Origin: VRUE01 sp963703235
GTDB taxonomy: Bacteria; Actinomycetota; Thermoleophilia; Solirubrobacterales; 70-9
DNA: 64,000 bases
NCBI GenBank assembly: GCA_963703235.1
Contig: OY969802.1
Coordinates: forward strand, 2,046,001 to 2,110,000
Direction: 5' to 3'
Shown here: piece by piece, positions 42,318 to 51,507 of the stretch
How positions within the stretch are numbered: the first letter of the stretch is position 1
Layout: every line of letters starts with the position of its first letter
Notes under the pieces: generated by a model
Told to the model about the DNA's origin: nothing
Database searches by the model: none
The model's input: the letters and a program-made list of their open reading frames with translations, nothing else
Translations under genes and position numbers: made by a program

Positions 42318-43843
42318 AAAAAGCGCTCCTGGCAATTGCAGCGGTGGTGGCGGTGGTGGCGATCGTGCTGATCGCGAGCGGGGGCGACGACGACGACGCC
42401 TACCTGGTTCGCGCCATCTTCGACAACAGCTCCTTCCTCGTCTCCGGCGAGGAAGTGCGGGTCGCCGGCGCCACCGTCGGCGAGATCGACTCGGTCGACG
42501 TGACCAGGCCGGGCGAGACCTCGAGCTACGAGGACGGCCGGGCGCAGGCGATCCCCGGCAAGGCGGTGCTGGTGATGAGGATCGAAGACCCGGGCTTCCA
42601 GGACTTCCGCCGCGACGCCAGCTGCATCATCCGCCCCCAGTCGCTGATCGGCGAGAAGTTCATCGACTGCCGCCCGACTCTGCCCCGCGCTCCCGGCACC
42701 CCGCCCCCGCCGCCGCTGCGGGAGATCCCCGACGACCAGCCCGGCGCCGGCCAGCTGCTGCTGCCGCTGGAGCAGAACAGCTCCACCGTCGACCCGGACC
42801 TGATCAACAACATCAACCGGTTGCCGTACGTGCAGCGCTTCCGCCTCATCCTCAACGAACTCGGCGTCGGCCTGGCGGGGCGCGGCGAGGACATCGAGGA
42901 GGCGGTCAAACGGGCCAACCCGCTGCTGCGCGACACGACCCGCCTGCTCGGCATCCTCTCCCAGCAGCGCGAGCAACTGGCTCAGCTCAACGCCGACTCC
43001 GAGCAGATCCTGGCCGCCCTCTCGCGCGAGCGCTCCAGCGTCGCCGGCTTCTTCTCCAACGCCGGCGCCGCCGCCGAAGCCAGCGCCGAAGAGGGAGAGT
43101 CGCTGGAAGCGAACTTCCGCAAGCTGCCCGAGTTCCTGCGCCAGCTGCGGCAGACGATGCGCGGCCTGCAGGGCTTCTCCGACGCCGCCGCGCCGGTCTT
43201 CGCCGACCTCGACCGGGCGACGCCGGCCTTCACCGAAGCGACCCAGGCCCTGACCCCCTTCTCCGCCGCCTCGACGGTCGCCCTGCGGTCTCTCGGCGCC
43301 GCCGGCGAGGAAGCCGGCCCGAAGCTCCGCGCCGCCGACCCGGTCGTGCGCAAGATCCGCGACCTGGCGCAGAGCGGCGCCGTCCCGACCACCGAACTGG
43401 CCAGGTTCCTGGTCAGCACGACGAAGACCAAAGGCTGGGAGGGCCTGGTCGACCTGATCTACAACACGACCGCTTCCGCCAACGAATTCGATCGCTACGG
43501 GCATTTCCTGCGCACGCGGGTCACCCTCAGCAACTGCGTCGACTACGTGACCGGACAGACCAGCAGCTGTGTCTCGGCGTTCAACGGCCCCAGCGCCTCC
43601 ATCTCCACGACGCTGGACATCGCCGCGCTTTATCGCCAGTTCGAGGAAGAAGCTCTTGAACAGGGCGGGGAAGCGACGGCGTCTGGCGCGGTTGCGGCAC
43701 CCGACGCCCTCGGCGAGTCCAGCCTTGAGCAGACGCCCGAGCCCTCTCCCTCCCCGGAGCTTGGCGAAGGCGAAGAACTCGGCGCGGAAGCCGTCGGCTC
43801 CCGTTCCCAGCGCGCCCTCCTCGACTACCTCCTCGGACCATGA
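42314..43843 (+). CDS. Mce/MlaD-domain protein 2
   Basis: A 509-aa protein. The TM is at the very N-terminus (KKALLAIAAVVAVVAIVLIASGG), then the MCE domain YLVRAIFDNSSFLVSGEEVRVAGATVGEIDSVDVT, with a proline-rich insertion APGTPPPPPLREIP inside the barrel region. A helical domain follows (VGLAGRGEDIEEAVKRANPLLRDTTRLLG...), and the C-terminal tail is acidic. The tail also carries a polar repeat of Glu/Ser/Pro. ATG overlaps the previous stop; the stop overlaps gene 3. Confidence 0.87.
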   Translation: MKKALLAIAAVVAVVAIVLIASGGDDDDAYLVRAIFDNSSFLVSGEEVRVAGATVGEIDSVDVTRPGETSSYEDGRAQAIPGKAVLVMRIEDPGFQDFRRDASCIIRPQSLIGEKFIDCRPTLPRAPGTPPPPPLREIPDDQPGAGQLLLPLEQNSSTVDPDLINNINRLPYVQRFRLILNELGVGLAGRGEDIEEAVKRANPLLRDTTRLLGILSQQREQLAQLNADSEQILAALSRERSSVAGFFSNAGAAAEASAEEGESLEANFRKLPEFLRQLRQTMRGLQGFSDAAAPVFADLDRATPAFTEATQALTPFSAASTVALRSLGAAGEEAGPKLRAADPVVRKIRDLAQSGAVPTTELARFLVSTTKTKGWEGLVDLIYNTTASANEFDRYGHFLRTRVTLSNCVDYVTGQTSSCVSAFNGPSASISTTLDIAALYRQFEEEALEQGGEATASGAVAAPDALGESSLEQTPEPSPSPELGEGEELGAEAVGSRSQRALLDYLLGP

Positions 43844-45249
43844 AACAGCGCAGCGGCATACAGGGAGTCGCCAGCAGCCCGGCAATCGTCGGCGCGGTCA
43901 CCGTGCTGATCGTGATCGTCGCCGTCTTCCTCGCCTACAACGCCAACAACGGCCTCCCCTTCGTCTCCACCTACAACCTCACCGCCCGCGTCCCCAACGC
44001 GAACGCGATCGTCAAAGGCAACGAGGTGCGGATCGGCGGTGCCCGCGTCGGCGTCGTCCGCGAGGTCGTGCCTGTGCAGCTGGAGAACGGCCAGGTCGCC
44101 GCCGAGCTCGATCTGCGGCTCGACAAGACCGCCGAACCCGTGCCGGTCGACTCGACCATGATCATCCGCCCGAAATCGCCGCTCGGCCTCAAGTACCTGC
44201 AGATCGTCACCGGCACCTCGTCTGAGGGCTTCGAGGCCGGTGACACGATCCCGCTCGCCGCCGCCCGGCCCGAACCGGTCGACATCGACCAGTTCTTCAA
44301 CATGTTCGACGAGCCGACCCGCAACGCGATCCAGCGCAACCTCAGCGGCTTCGGCAACGCCCTCGCCGGTCGCGGCCCGCAGCTCAACAACGCCTTCGGC
44401 GCGATCCGCCGTCTCGCCGAAAACGGTCAGCCGACCCTGCGCAACCTGGTCGCCCCCGATACCAACTTCGGCGGCTTCTGGCGGGCGCTGGAGGCCTTGG
44501 CGGCGACCGTCGTCCCGGTCGCCGAGACCCAGGCCAGCATGTTCGTCGCCCTCGACCGCACCTTCGCCGCCTTCGCCCGTGTCTCGCGCCCGTTCATCCA
44601 GGAAGCGATCGTCAAAGGCCCGCCGTTCCTCGACGCGGCGGTCGAGGACCTGCCGGCCCTGCGGCCGTTCCTGCGCAGCTCCGAGCGCGTCTTCACGGCG
44701 CTGCAGCCGGGCGCCCGCGCGCTCGCCGCGACCTCGCCGACGATCAACTCCGCCCTGCGCGCCGGCATCCCGGTGCTCAACGCCTCGCCGGCCTTCAACG
44801 CCCAGCTCGACCCGACCGCCGAAGCGCTGCTCGACTTCCAGGCCGAGCCGGGCGTCTTCAACGGGCTCGAACTGCTGACCGAGACCAACGAAGTGCTGGA
44901 GCCGGGGATTCGTTTCATCGCTCCAGCGCAGACCATCTGCAACTACCTCAGCCTGGCGTTCCAGAATTTTGCCAGCGTCGGCGCCGAGGGCAACGGCAAC
45001 GGCAACTGGCTCAACGTGCTTCCCTTTGCGCCTCCAGATGGGCCGAACTCCGAGGCGGGGCCGGCGTCTGCACCGGCTAACGGGCCAGGGCTTAAAAATC
45101 ATCTCCATTCCAATCCGTATCCGCGCACGGCGGCGGCGGGGCAGGGCAAGGTCTGCGAAGCGGGTAACGAGCGCTACGTCCCGGGTCAGGTCGTGATTGG
45201 AAGATCGCCGCAGCTCTGGGGAACCACGACGGAGAACGAGGAAGGCTGA
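43840..45249 (+). CDS. Mce/MlaD-domain protein 3
   Basis: A 469-aa protein: TM AIVGAVTVLIVIVAVFLAYNANNGLPFV, MCE domain YNLTARVPNANAIVKGNEVRIGGARVGVVREVVP (well-preserved strands and the RIGG.RVG turn), and an extended helical domain. A cysteine appears late (TICNYLSLAFQNFAS), with another near the C-terminus (KVCEAGNERYVPG). Stop TGA at 45247-45249 shares its last A with the ATG of gene 4 (TGATG). Part of the same tunnel complex as the other Mce subunits. Confidence 0.88.
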   Translation: MKQRSGIQGVASSPAIVGAVTVLIVIVAVFLAYNANNGLPFVSTYNLTARVPNANAIVKGNEVRIGGARVGVVREVVPVQLENGQVAAELDLRLDKTAEPVPVDSTMIIRPKSPLGLKYLQIVTGTSSEGFEAGDTIPLAAARPEPVDIDQFFNMFDEPTRNAIQRNLSGFGNALAGRGPQLNNAFGAIRRLAENGQPTLRNLVAPDTNFGGFWRALEALAATVVPVAETQASMFVALDRTFAAFARVSRPFIQEAIVKGPPFLDAAVEDLPALRPFLRSSERVFTALQPGARALAATSPTINSALRAGIPVLNASPAFNAQLDPTAEALLDFQAEPGVFNGLELLTETNEVLEPGIRFIAPAQTICNYLSLAFQNFASVGAEGNGNGNWLNVLPFAPPDGPNSEAGPASAPANGPGLKNHLHSNPYPRTAAAGQGKVCEAGNERYVPGQVVIGRSPQLWGTTTENEEG

Positions 45250-46757
45250 TGGGACGCCTGCCGGAGCGCGACGTGAGACAGGCCTCGGAAGGCGGGCGCT
45301 TCCGCTGGCGGCCCAGCAACGCGACGATCGCGCTGATCTTCCTGCTCATCTTCACCCTCGGTCCCTATCTGGCCTTCACCAAACACGTCCCCTTCACCGG
45401 CTACGGCTACGAGCTGAAGGCGACCTTCGCCAACTCCGCCAACATCTCGGTCAACTCGCCCGTGCGGATCGCCGGCGTCGACGTCGGCAAAGTGATCGAG
45501 ACGAGCACCGACGGTGAGACCTCCACCGTCACCTTCACCGTCGAAGGCAAGGGGCGGCCGATCCATTCCGACGCCTACGCCCAGATCCGCCCGCGGATCT
45601 TCCTCGAGGGCAACTTCTTCATCGACCTCGACCCCGGCAGCCCCAGCGCGGCCGAGATGGACAGCGGCGACACGATCCCGGTCAGCCGCACCTCGATCAC
45701 GGTCCAGCTCGACGAGATCCTGACCGCGCTGCAGTCGCCGGTGCGGGCCGACCTCAGCCGCCTGCTGGAAGGCTTCGGCGACGCCCTCACCCGCGAGCCG
45801 AGCGCGGCCGAAGACGAGGGCTTTCCCGCCGAGGTGCAGGGCAGGAGCGGCGCCGAGGGCATCAGCGACGCCTTTCTCTACGGCGGCACCGCGGGCCGTT
45901 ACAGCGCCCAGGTCACCAACGCCCTGCTCGGCGCCGATCCTGGCGACCTCTCACGTCTGATCGCGGCTTCCGGCCGCACCTTCGCCGCCCTCGCCAACCG
46001 CGAGGAGGACCTGCAGGAGCTGATCGTCAACTTCGACGTTTTCACCGGCGCCCTCGCCGCCCAGTCGCAGAACCTGGCGACCACGGTCGGGCGCTTCGCG
46101 CCGACCCTGCGCACTGCGCGTCGCTCGCTCGTCAGCCTCAACCGCGCTCTGCCGCCGCTGCGGGCCTGGGCGATCGAGATGCGGCCCGCGGTCGAAGAGC
46201 TGCCGGGCTGGATCGCCGCCGGCCGCCCCTGGCTGCAGCAGGCGCGTCCGCTGCTCTCCGGCAGGGAGCTGGGCGGGGTTGCGAGGCTCCTGCGCGAAGC
46301 GACGCCCGGGCTCGCCGGGGCGACCCAGGCCGGCAAGGCAAACACGATCCCGCAGATCAACCGGATCAGCCTCTGCACGACCAAAGTCTTCGTCCCGACC
46401 GGGAACCAGACGATCGACGACCAGTTCAGCATCGGTGGGCCCAGCTACCGGGAGTTCTTCTACTCTCTCGCCAACCTCTCCGGCTGGGGTCAGAACTTCG
46501 ACGGCAACGGTTTCTACGCGCGGGCGCAGGCAGGCGGCGGTCCGCTGCTCGTCACCGGCTCGAACCCAGGCGGCAACCTCACGACCGACAAGGCCGACTG
46601 GGCAAACACGATCGTCGCGCCGACCGGTGTCCAGCCCCAACTCGGCGGACGACCGCCTAAGAAACCAAACGTGCGTTGCCACACCCAGCCCGTCCCCAAT
46701 CTGAATGGCTCGCTGGGCCAGGCCGGCGGGCCCAGCCTTACGCCGGTGAGCCCATGA
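45249..46757 (+). CDS. Mce/MlaD-domain protein 4
   Basis: A 502-aa protein: TM IALIFLLIFTLGPYLAFTKHVPF, MCE domain YELKATFANSANISVNSPVRIAGVDVGKVIETSTDG, then YAQIRPRIFLEGNFFIDLDPGSPSAAEMDSGDTIPV, followed by a helical region. The C-terminus is Gly/Pro-rich and carries one Cys (NVRCHTQPVPN). The ATG at 45249 overlaps the previous stop by one base. The next gene's ATG overlaps this stop. Confidence 0.88.
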   Translation: MGRLPERDVRQASEGGRFRWRPSNATIALIFLLIFTLGPYLAFTKHVPFTGYGYELKATFANSANISVNSPVRIAGVDVGKVIETSTDGETSTVTFTVEGKGRPIHSDAYAQIRPRIFLEGNFFIDLDPGSPSAAEMDSGDTIPVSRTSITVQLDEILTALQSPVRADLSRLLEGFGDALTREPSAAEDEGFPAEVQGRSGAEGISDAFLYGGTAGRYSAQVTNALLGADPGDLSRLIAASGRTFAALANREEDLQELIVNFDVFTGALAAQSQNLATTVGRFAPTLRTARRSLVSLNRALPPLRAWAIEMRPAVEELPGWIAAGRPWLQQARPLLSGRELGGVARLLREATPGLAGATQAGKANTIPQINRISLCTTKVFVPTGNQTIDDQFSIGGPSYREFFYSLANLSGWGQNFDGNGFYARAQAGGGPLLVTGSNPGGNLTTDKADWANTIVAPTGVQPQLGGRPPKKPNVRCHTQPVPNLNGSLGQAGGPSLTPVSP

Positions 46758-48169
46758 GCGACCAGGGTCGACAGGTGAGCCGTTGGGCACACTTCCGCGC
46801 GTCTCTTGGCCGGCAAACGCGTGGCCGCGGCAAAGACACGATCGCGATCGCGATCCTCTCGGCGGCGGCGATCGCGATGACGCTCTGGATCTTCACCCAG
46901 CAGAAAGCGGCGCTGCCTTCCTGGGCGCCCTTCGTCGGCGAAGACTTCGCCCACCTCACGGCCGAGTTCAGCAGCGCCCAGGCGGTCACGCCCGGCCAGG
47001 GCCAGGCTGTGGTGATCGCCGGCGTCCGGGTCGGCAAAATCTCCTCGGTCGACGTCGAGGAAGGCCACGCCGTCGTCGGCTTGGACGTCCAGCCGGAGTA
47101 CCTGGAGCTGATCCACTCCGACGCGACCCTCCTGCTGCGGCCGAAAACGAACCTCAACGACATGGTCGTCGAGGTGGACCCGGGCAAGGCGCCGGGGCAC
47201 GTCGAGGACGGCCACAACTTCTCCCTCGCGCAGACCGAACCGAGCGTCAACTTCGAAGCCTTCCTCTCGACCTTCGACGAAGACACCCGCCGCTACATCC
47301 AGCTCCTGGTCAGCGGCGGCGCCAAGGGGCTCGGCAGCCGGCCGCGGCAGCTCTCCGGCGCCCTCCGCCGCTTCGGGCCCTTCGTCCACACCGTCGCCGA
47401 CCTCAACCGGGCCGTCGCCGCCCGCCGCCGCGCGCTGGCCAACGTGATCCACGACTTCGGCCTGCTGACCGCCGAACTGGCGCGGCGCGACTCCCAGCTC
47501 GAACGCTTCGTCACCTCCTCCAAGGACGTGCTCGGCAACTTCGCCAACCAGCAGCAGGGCATCCAGGAAACCCTGATCGAGTTCCCGGCCACGCTCGCCG
47601 CCCTCCAAGGCGGCCTCGCCAGCTCCAACCGGTTCACCGCCGCCGCCCGGCCTGCCCTGCTCGGCCTGATCCCGCAGGCGCAGGCGCTCGGACCGGCGCT
47701 CGACGCGCAGGAGCGCCTCTTCAGCCAAACCCTGGCCCCGATCCGCGACCAGATCCGCCCCTTCACGCGCCAGATCCGCCCCGTCGTCAGGCATCTGAAG
47801 CAGGGTTCTGCCGACTTCGACAAATCGGTCACCGGCTTCGGCAACGCGCTCGGCGGTCTCAACACCTTCCTCAACCTGCTCGCCTTCAAGCCGCAGGGCT
47901 CGCGCGAGAGCTACCTCTTCTACCTGCCCTGGCTCAACCACAACATCAACGCCAGCTTCAATCTCGCCGACGCCGGCGGGCCGATCCAGCGCGCTCTGGC
48001 CCTGCTCTCCTGCAACGGAGTACAGCTCGCCGAGGGCGCCGCCGGCACCCGCGCCTACATCAAAACGCTTGTCCAAGCCAACCGCGTGCCCACCCCGAAA
48101 GAACTCCCCGTGATCCCCCCCGACCCCGAAGCCGCGGGAGTCGGCGGCTGCGGACCTGAAGCCGAATGA
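46754..48169 (+). CDS. Mce/MlaD-domain protein 5
   Basis: A 471-aa protein from ATG 46754, which overlaps the previous stop. A basic N-terminus is followed by TM TIAIAILSAAAIAMTLWIF, the MCE domain DFAHLTAEFSSAQAVTPGQGQAVVIAGVRVGKISSVDVEEG, and a helical domain with repeated LxxL heptads. The C-terminus has two cysteines (ALLSCNGVQLAE and VGGCGPEAE). Member of the same coupled operon. Confidence 0.88.
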   Translation: MSDQGRQVSRWAHFRASLGRQTRGRGKDTIAIAILSAAAIAMTLWIFTQQKAALPSWAPFVGEDFAHLTAEFSSAQAVTPGQGQAVVIAGVRVGKISSVDVEEGHAVVGLDVQPEYLELIHSDATLLLRPKTNLNDMVVEVDPGKAPGHVEDGHNFSLAQTEPSVNFEAFLSTFDEDTRRYIQLLVSGGAKGLGSRPRQLSGALRRFGPFVHTVADLNRAVAARRRALANVIHDFGLLTAELARRDSQLERFVTSSKDVLGNFANQQQGIQETLIEFPATLAALQGGLASSNRFTAAARPALLGLIPQAQALGPALDAQERLFSQTLAPIRDQIRPFTRQIRPVVRHLKQGSADFDKSVTGFGNALGGLNTFLNLLAFKPQGSRESYLFYLPWLNHNINASFNLADAGGPIQRALALLSCNGVQLAEGAAGTRAYIKTLVQANRVPTPKELPVIPPDPEAAGVGGCGPEAE

Positions 48170-49713
48170 GCAAGCAAGCCCCCAGCACCGGCCAGCTCCT
48201 CGTCATCGTCGGCTTCGCGCTGTCCTGCTTCGGCATCCTGCTCTTCCTCTGGATCACCTTCGGCGGTCCCACCCCGTTCAAGGCCAAGCCCTACGAGATC
48301 AAGATCCCCTTCCGCGAGGCGACCCAGCTCGCCCAGCAGTCCGACGTCCGCATCTCCGGCGTCTCGGTCGGCAAAGTGCAGGACATCGAGCTGGCGCCGA
48401 ACGGAGAAGACGCGCTGGCGACGATCTACCTCGACGACAAGTACGGCCCGATCCCGCGCGGCACGCGGGCGGTCCTCCGCACCAAGACGCTGCTCGGCGA
48501 GACCTACGTCGAGCTCACTCCCGGCGCCGCCGACAGCCCGAAGCTGCCCGACGGGGCGACTCTGGCGGCGGCCAACATCGCCGAATCGGTCCAGCTCGAC
48601 GAGATCTTCCGCACCTTCGACGCTCGCACCCGCGCCGCCTTCCAGGAATGGCAGCAGCAGGCGGCGATCGCGATCGAGGGCAACGGCCAGGCCCTCTCCA
48701 ACGCCTTCGCCGAGTTCGACCCCTTCTTCTCCGAATTCGACAAGCTCTTCCGCGTCCTCGACACGCAGCGGCTGGCGATCCGGCAGCTCTTCCGCAACGG
48801 CGCCGTCACCTTCCAGGCGCTGCGCGGTCGCGACGGCCAGGTCGCCGAGCTGATCCGCAACTCGAACGCGGTCTTCCAGACGACCGCAGCGCGCGATCAG
48901 GACATCGAAGCGCTGTTCCGCGCCTTCCCCACCTTCCTCGACGAGTCTCGCCTCACCTTCGATCGACTGAAAGAGTTCGCGCTCAACACCGATCCGCTGA
49001 TGCGGCAGCTGCTGCCGGCCGCGGAAGAGCTCTCGCCGACCTTCATCTCCCTCGCAAAGTTCGCCCCGCAGGCAAAGGGGTTCTTCGAAGGATTCGGGCC
49101 GGTGATCGAAAGCTCCGACACGGCTTTGCCGGCCCTGCGCAAATTCCTCCGCGACGACTTCCCGGTGCTGCTGCGGTCGATCGATCCTTTCGCCCGCAAC
49201 CTGAACCCAATTCTCACCGGTCTCAGCCTCTACAAACGCGAGCTCGCCGCGGCGATGGCCAACGTCGCCGCCGCCACCAACGGGCGGGTGGTGGGAGGAG
49301 TCCATTTCCTACGCGCCATAGCTCCCTTCGGACCCGAATCCGTCGCTTCATTCCCAAATCGTCTCACCGGCAATCGGAACAACGCCTACGCCCAGCCTGG
49401 CGGTTCGAATCGCCTCGCGAGCGGCCTGCTCAACTTCGACACGCGCCAGTGCAGCTCGGGGGTCACTGCGAGCCTCGACCCCGAAACGCCCAAAGACCCG
49501 GCCTTCAACGATCGTGTGGAAGCGAAAGACGAAGCCGAAAGACTGAAAAAAGCGACCGAATTCTTCGAACGACTCAGGCACTTCGCCTTCGCCGATCAGG
49601 AAAGCTCGGCTTCGGTCCCGGCCCCCGGCTGTAGCCCGCAGGCACCCTTCGAGCCGATCTACGGCAGCGGCCCCCCGACGATCTACCAGCACACCTTCGA
49701 ACAGGGCGGATAG
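48166..49713 (+). CDS. Mce/MlaD-domain protein 6
   Basis: A 515-aa last gene of the Mce operon. TM LLVIVGFALSCFGILLFLWITFGGPTPF, MCE domain YEIKIPFREATQLAQQSDVRISGVSVGKVQDIELAPNG, and a helical domain. The tail holds LNFDTRQCSSG and PAPGCSPQAPFEPIYGS, so the C-terminus has two cysteines. The gene ends 9 nt before the convergent paralog 4 gene. No YrbE permease, Mce ATPase or MlaA-like gene follows. Confidence 0.88.
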   Translation: MSKQAPSTGQLLVIVGFALSCFGILLFLWITFGGPTPFKAKPYEIKIPFREATQLAQQSDVRISGVSVGKVQDIELAPNGEDALATIYLDDKYGPIPRGTRAVLRTKTLLGETYVELTPGAADSPKLPDGATLAAANIAESVQLDEIFRTFDARTRAAFQEWQQQAAIAIEGNGQALSNAFAEFDPFFSEFDKLFRVLDTQRLAIRQLFRNGAVTFQALRGRDGQVAELIRNSNAVFQTTAARDQDIEALFRAFPTFLDESRLTFDRLKEFALNTDPLMRQLLPAAEELSPTFISLAKFAPQAKGFFEGFGPVIESSDTALPALRKFLRDDFPVLLRSIDPFARNLNPILTGLSLYKRELAAAMANVAAATNGRVVGGVHFLRAIAPFGPESVASFPNRLTGNRNNAYAQPGGSNRLASGLLNFDTRQCSSGVTASLDPETPKDPAFNDRVEAKDEAERLKKATEFFERLRHFAFADQESSASVPAPGCSPQAPFEPIYGSGPPTIYQHTFEQGG

Positions 49714-49722
49714 ACCTGCCGC

Positions 49723-50520
49723 TCAGCCCTTCGGCGTGCAGGGCACGGCGAGGCTGCCTCTGAGGGTGGTGGTAGCAGCTTCGTTCGGCGTCCCGGCTTC
49801 ATTTTTGAAGCGAAGTTTCGGCACGGTGACCTTGAATTTGCCGCCGGGGCACCTGGCTTCGAGGAGCCCGGTCATCCTGCCGTTGTAGGTGTAGGTCCTT
49901 CCGAGGCGGATCTCGAAGTCGCCCAGGGAACCGGCACCTCCGGCGACCACCGGGATTTGCAGGACTGAGTGTGCTCCGCTGCCCTTCCTTCGGATCGTGG
50001 CGACGGCGACGATCGGGGCCGGCTTCGGCACGGGGATGAGAGTGTGAATCAGCAGCTTCACCTCACCATCCCTCTCGCCGCCGTTGAAGACCGTGATCGG
50101 GGAATTGACGATCAGTGGTTTCTGTTCGGGAAAGGCGATTGCGAAGTAGCCGCTGCCCCTGCCGACTATGGCCTTGCTACAGGCTTTGAGTTCCCCTTTC
50201 GGATCGAGGATGTCGCGCCGCCCTCCCTCGCAGACCGGGAGGCCCTCGACGTTCACCCTCAGATCGCGGTCGACGTCGACGACTGCTTCTCTCAATGCAG
50301 GCGGATGAGAGCCATCACGAGTGCGGATTTCTCCAGCGATCCTTGCCGTGACCGGCACGTACTCGCTCTTCGGCATCTGCTTTGGGGAGAAGCTGCCGTT
50401 GAAGCTGGGGAGGAGGGTGGGCATGGGTATCGACACGGCAGCCGCCTGCGCAAGGCCGACCACCCCCACCGCAACGGTGCCGGCCAAGGCCAGCACCGTT
50501 AAGCCACTTCTGCCGCGCAC
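49723..50520 (-). CDS. Secreted four-cysteine envelope protein, paralog 4
   Basis: A 265-aa protein. Signal peptide MRGRSGLTVLALAGTVAVGVVGLAQAAA. Mature blocks: FNGSFSPKQMPKSEYVPVTARIAGEI, DGSHPPALREAVVDVDRDLRVNVEGLPVCEGG, AIAFPEQKPLIVNSPITVFNGGE, YTYNGR, EARCPGGKF and SLAVPCTPKG. Cysteine spacing is conserved. Convergent with the end of the Mce operon. Nearest relatives are paralogs 5 and 6 next to it, so the three arose by tandem duplication. Confidence 0.78.
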   Translation of the reverse strand: MRGRSGLTVLALAGTVAVGVVGLAQAAAVSIPMPTLLPSFNGSFSPKQMPKSEYVPVTARIAGEIRTRDGSHPPALREAVVDVDRDLRVNVEGLPVCEGGRRDILDPKGELKACSKAIVGRGSGYFAIAFPEQKPLIVNSPITVFNGGERDGEVKLLIHTLIPVPKPAPIVAVATIRRKGSGAHSVLQIPVVAGGAGSLGDFEIRLGRTYTYNGRMTGLLEARCPGGKFKVTVPKLRFKNEAGTPNEAATTTLRGSLAVPCTPKG

Positions 50521-50553
50521 CTCTTCTCCCTCTCGGCCCAGCCGTTTACTCGC

Positions 50554-51348
50554 TCAGCCCTTTGACGTACACGGCACCGGGAGATTGCCTCTGAGAGTCG
50601 TCGTAGCTTTGACGCCAGGGACCTTGGCTTCGTTTTTGAAGAGGACCTTCTTGGCGCTGGTGTTGAACTTTCCGTCCGGGCATTTGGCTTCGAAGAAGCC
50701 CACCTTCCTGCTTTTGAAGCCGAAGGTTTTCCCGAGCTTGAATTTGAAGTCGAGGGTCGAGCCGCTGCCGCCTACGATGACCGGGACCCGGGCGATCGTG
50801 TGGACGCCGCTGCCCTTCCTCTGGATCGTCACCTGGGTGACGATCGCGGCGGGGACGGGCACGGTGATGAAGACGTGGATCAGCAACTTGACCTTGCCTC
50901 CGCTTTCGCCGCCGTTGAAGACCGTCAACGGGCTGGCGATCTTGATCGGCGGTTGTTCGGGGAAGGCGATCTCGACGTGCGCGTTGCCGCTGCCGAGGAT
51001 CGTCTTGCCGCAGGCCTTCTTTGCCGCGGGAGTGGGGCGGGCCTCGAGCTGGCCTGCTTTGCAGGACGGATAGCCCTTGGCATTGATCTTCACGTCCTTG
51101 TCGATGTCCACCACCGCTTCGCGCAGCGCGGAAGGATGGGTGCCGTCGTCGGTTTTGATCTTGCCGAAGATGTTCGTCGTCACCGGCACGTAGTCGTTCT
51201 TCGGCATCTTCTGCGGCGAGACGGTGCCGCCGAAGGTGAGGATGAGGTTGCCGACGCGAATCGTCGTGCTCGCCGCGCTGGCGAGTGCCGCGACCCCGAT
51301 CGCCAGCATCGCGCTCACGGCGAGCAGTGAACCCATCTTCCTGCGCAT
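50554..51348 (-). CDS. Secreted four-cysteine envelope protein, paralog 5
   Basis: A 264-aa protein with signal peptide (MGSLLAVSAMLAIGVAALASAA). It shares long blocks with paralog 6: DGTHPSALREAVVDIDKDVKIN, HVEIAFPEQPPIKIASPLTVFNGG, SGGKVKLLIHVFITVPVP and AAIVTQVTIQRKGSG. At DNA level the stretch about 50821-50927 is almost identical to 51774-51880, which points to recent duplication or gene conversion. Four family cysteines present (GYPSCKAG, KKACGKTIL, EAKCPDGKF, PVPCTSKG). Confidence 0.8.
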   Translation of the reverse strand: MRRKMGSLLAVSAMLAIGVAALASAASTTIRVGNLILTFGGTVSPQKMPKNDYVPVTTNIFGKIKTDDGTHPSALREAVVDIDKDVKINAKGYPSCKAGQLEARPTPAAKKACGKTILGSGNAHVEIAFPEQPPIKIASPLTVFNGGESGGKVKLLIHVFITVPVPAAIVTQVTIQRKGSGVHTIARVPVIVGGSGSTLDFKFKLGKTFGFKSRKVGFFEAKCPDGKFNTSAKKVLFKNEAKVPGVKATTTLRGNLPVPCTSKG

Positions 51349-51449
51349 GCCAGATCTCCTTGCCCTCGAGGAACTCTTACAAGGAGCCTACTCCACAAGT
51401 TTCTCTAGAAGACCGTTTGAGATCTCGCGGAAAGCTGCGATTGGGCAAA

Positions 51450-51477
51450 AAAGAGGCGGCCCGGAGGCCGCCTCTTT
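51450..51477 (-). terminator. Rho-independent terminator after secreted paralog 6
   Basis: A perfect 12-bp stem, AAAGAGGCGGCC / GGCCGCCTCTTT, with a 4-nt loop; on the minus strand it is followed by an uninterrupted T run. It lies 31-58 nt downstream of the paralog 6 stop and upstream of paralog 5, so the two genes can be regulated separately. Confidence 0.85.
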
Positions 51478-51507
51478 CCTGCTTGTTAGCCCGAGCGAGC
51501 GGGCTGC

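Noticed and set aside
49400..49420. GGTTCGAATC-like word as a tRNA T-arm
   Set aside because: It lies within Mce gene 6 and lacks the rest of a cloverleaf.
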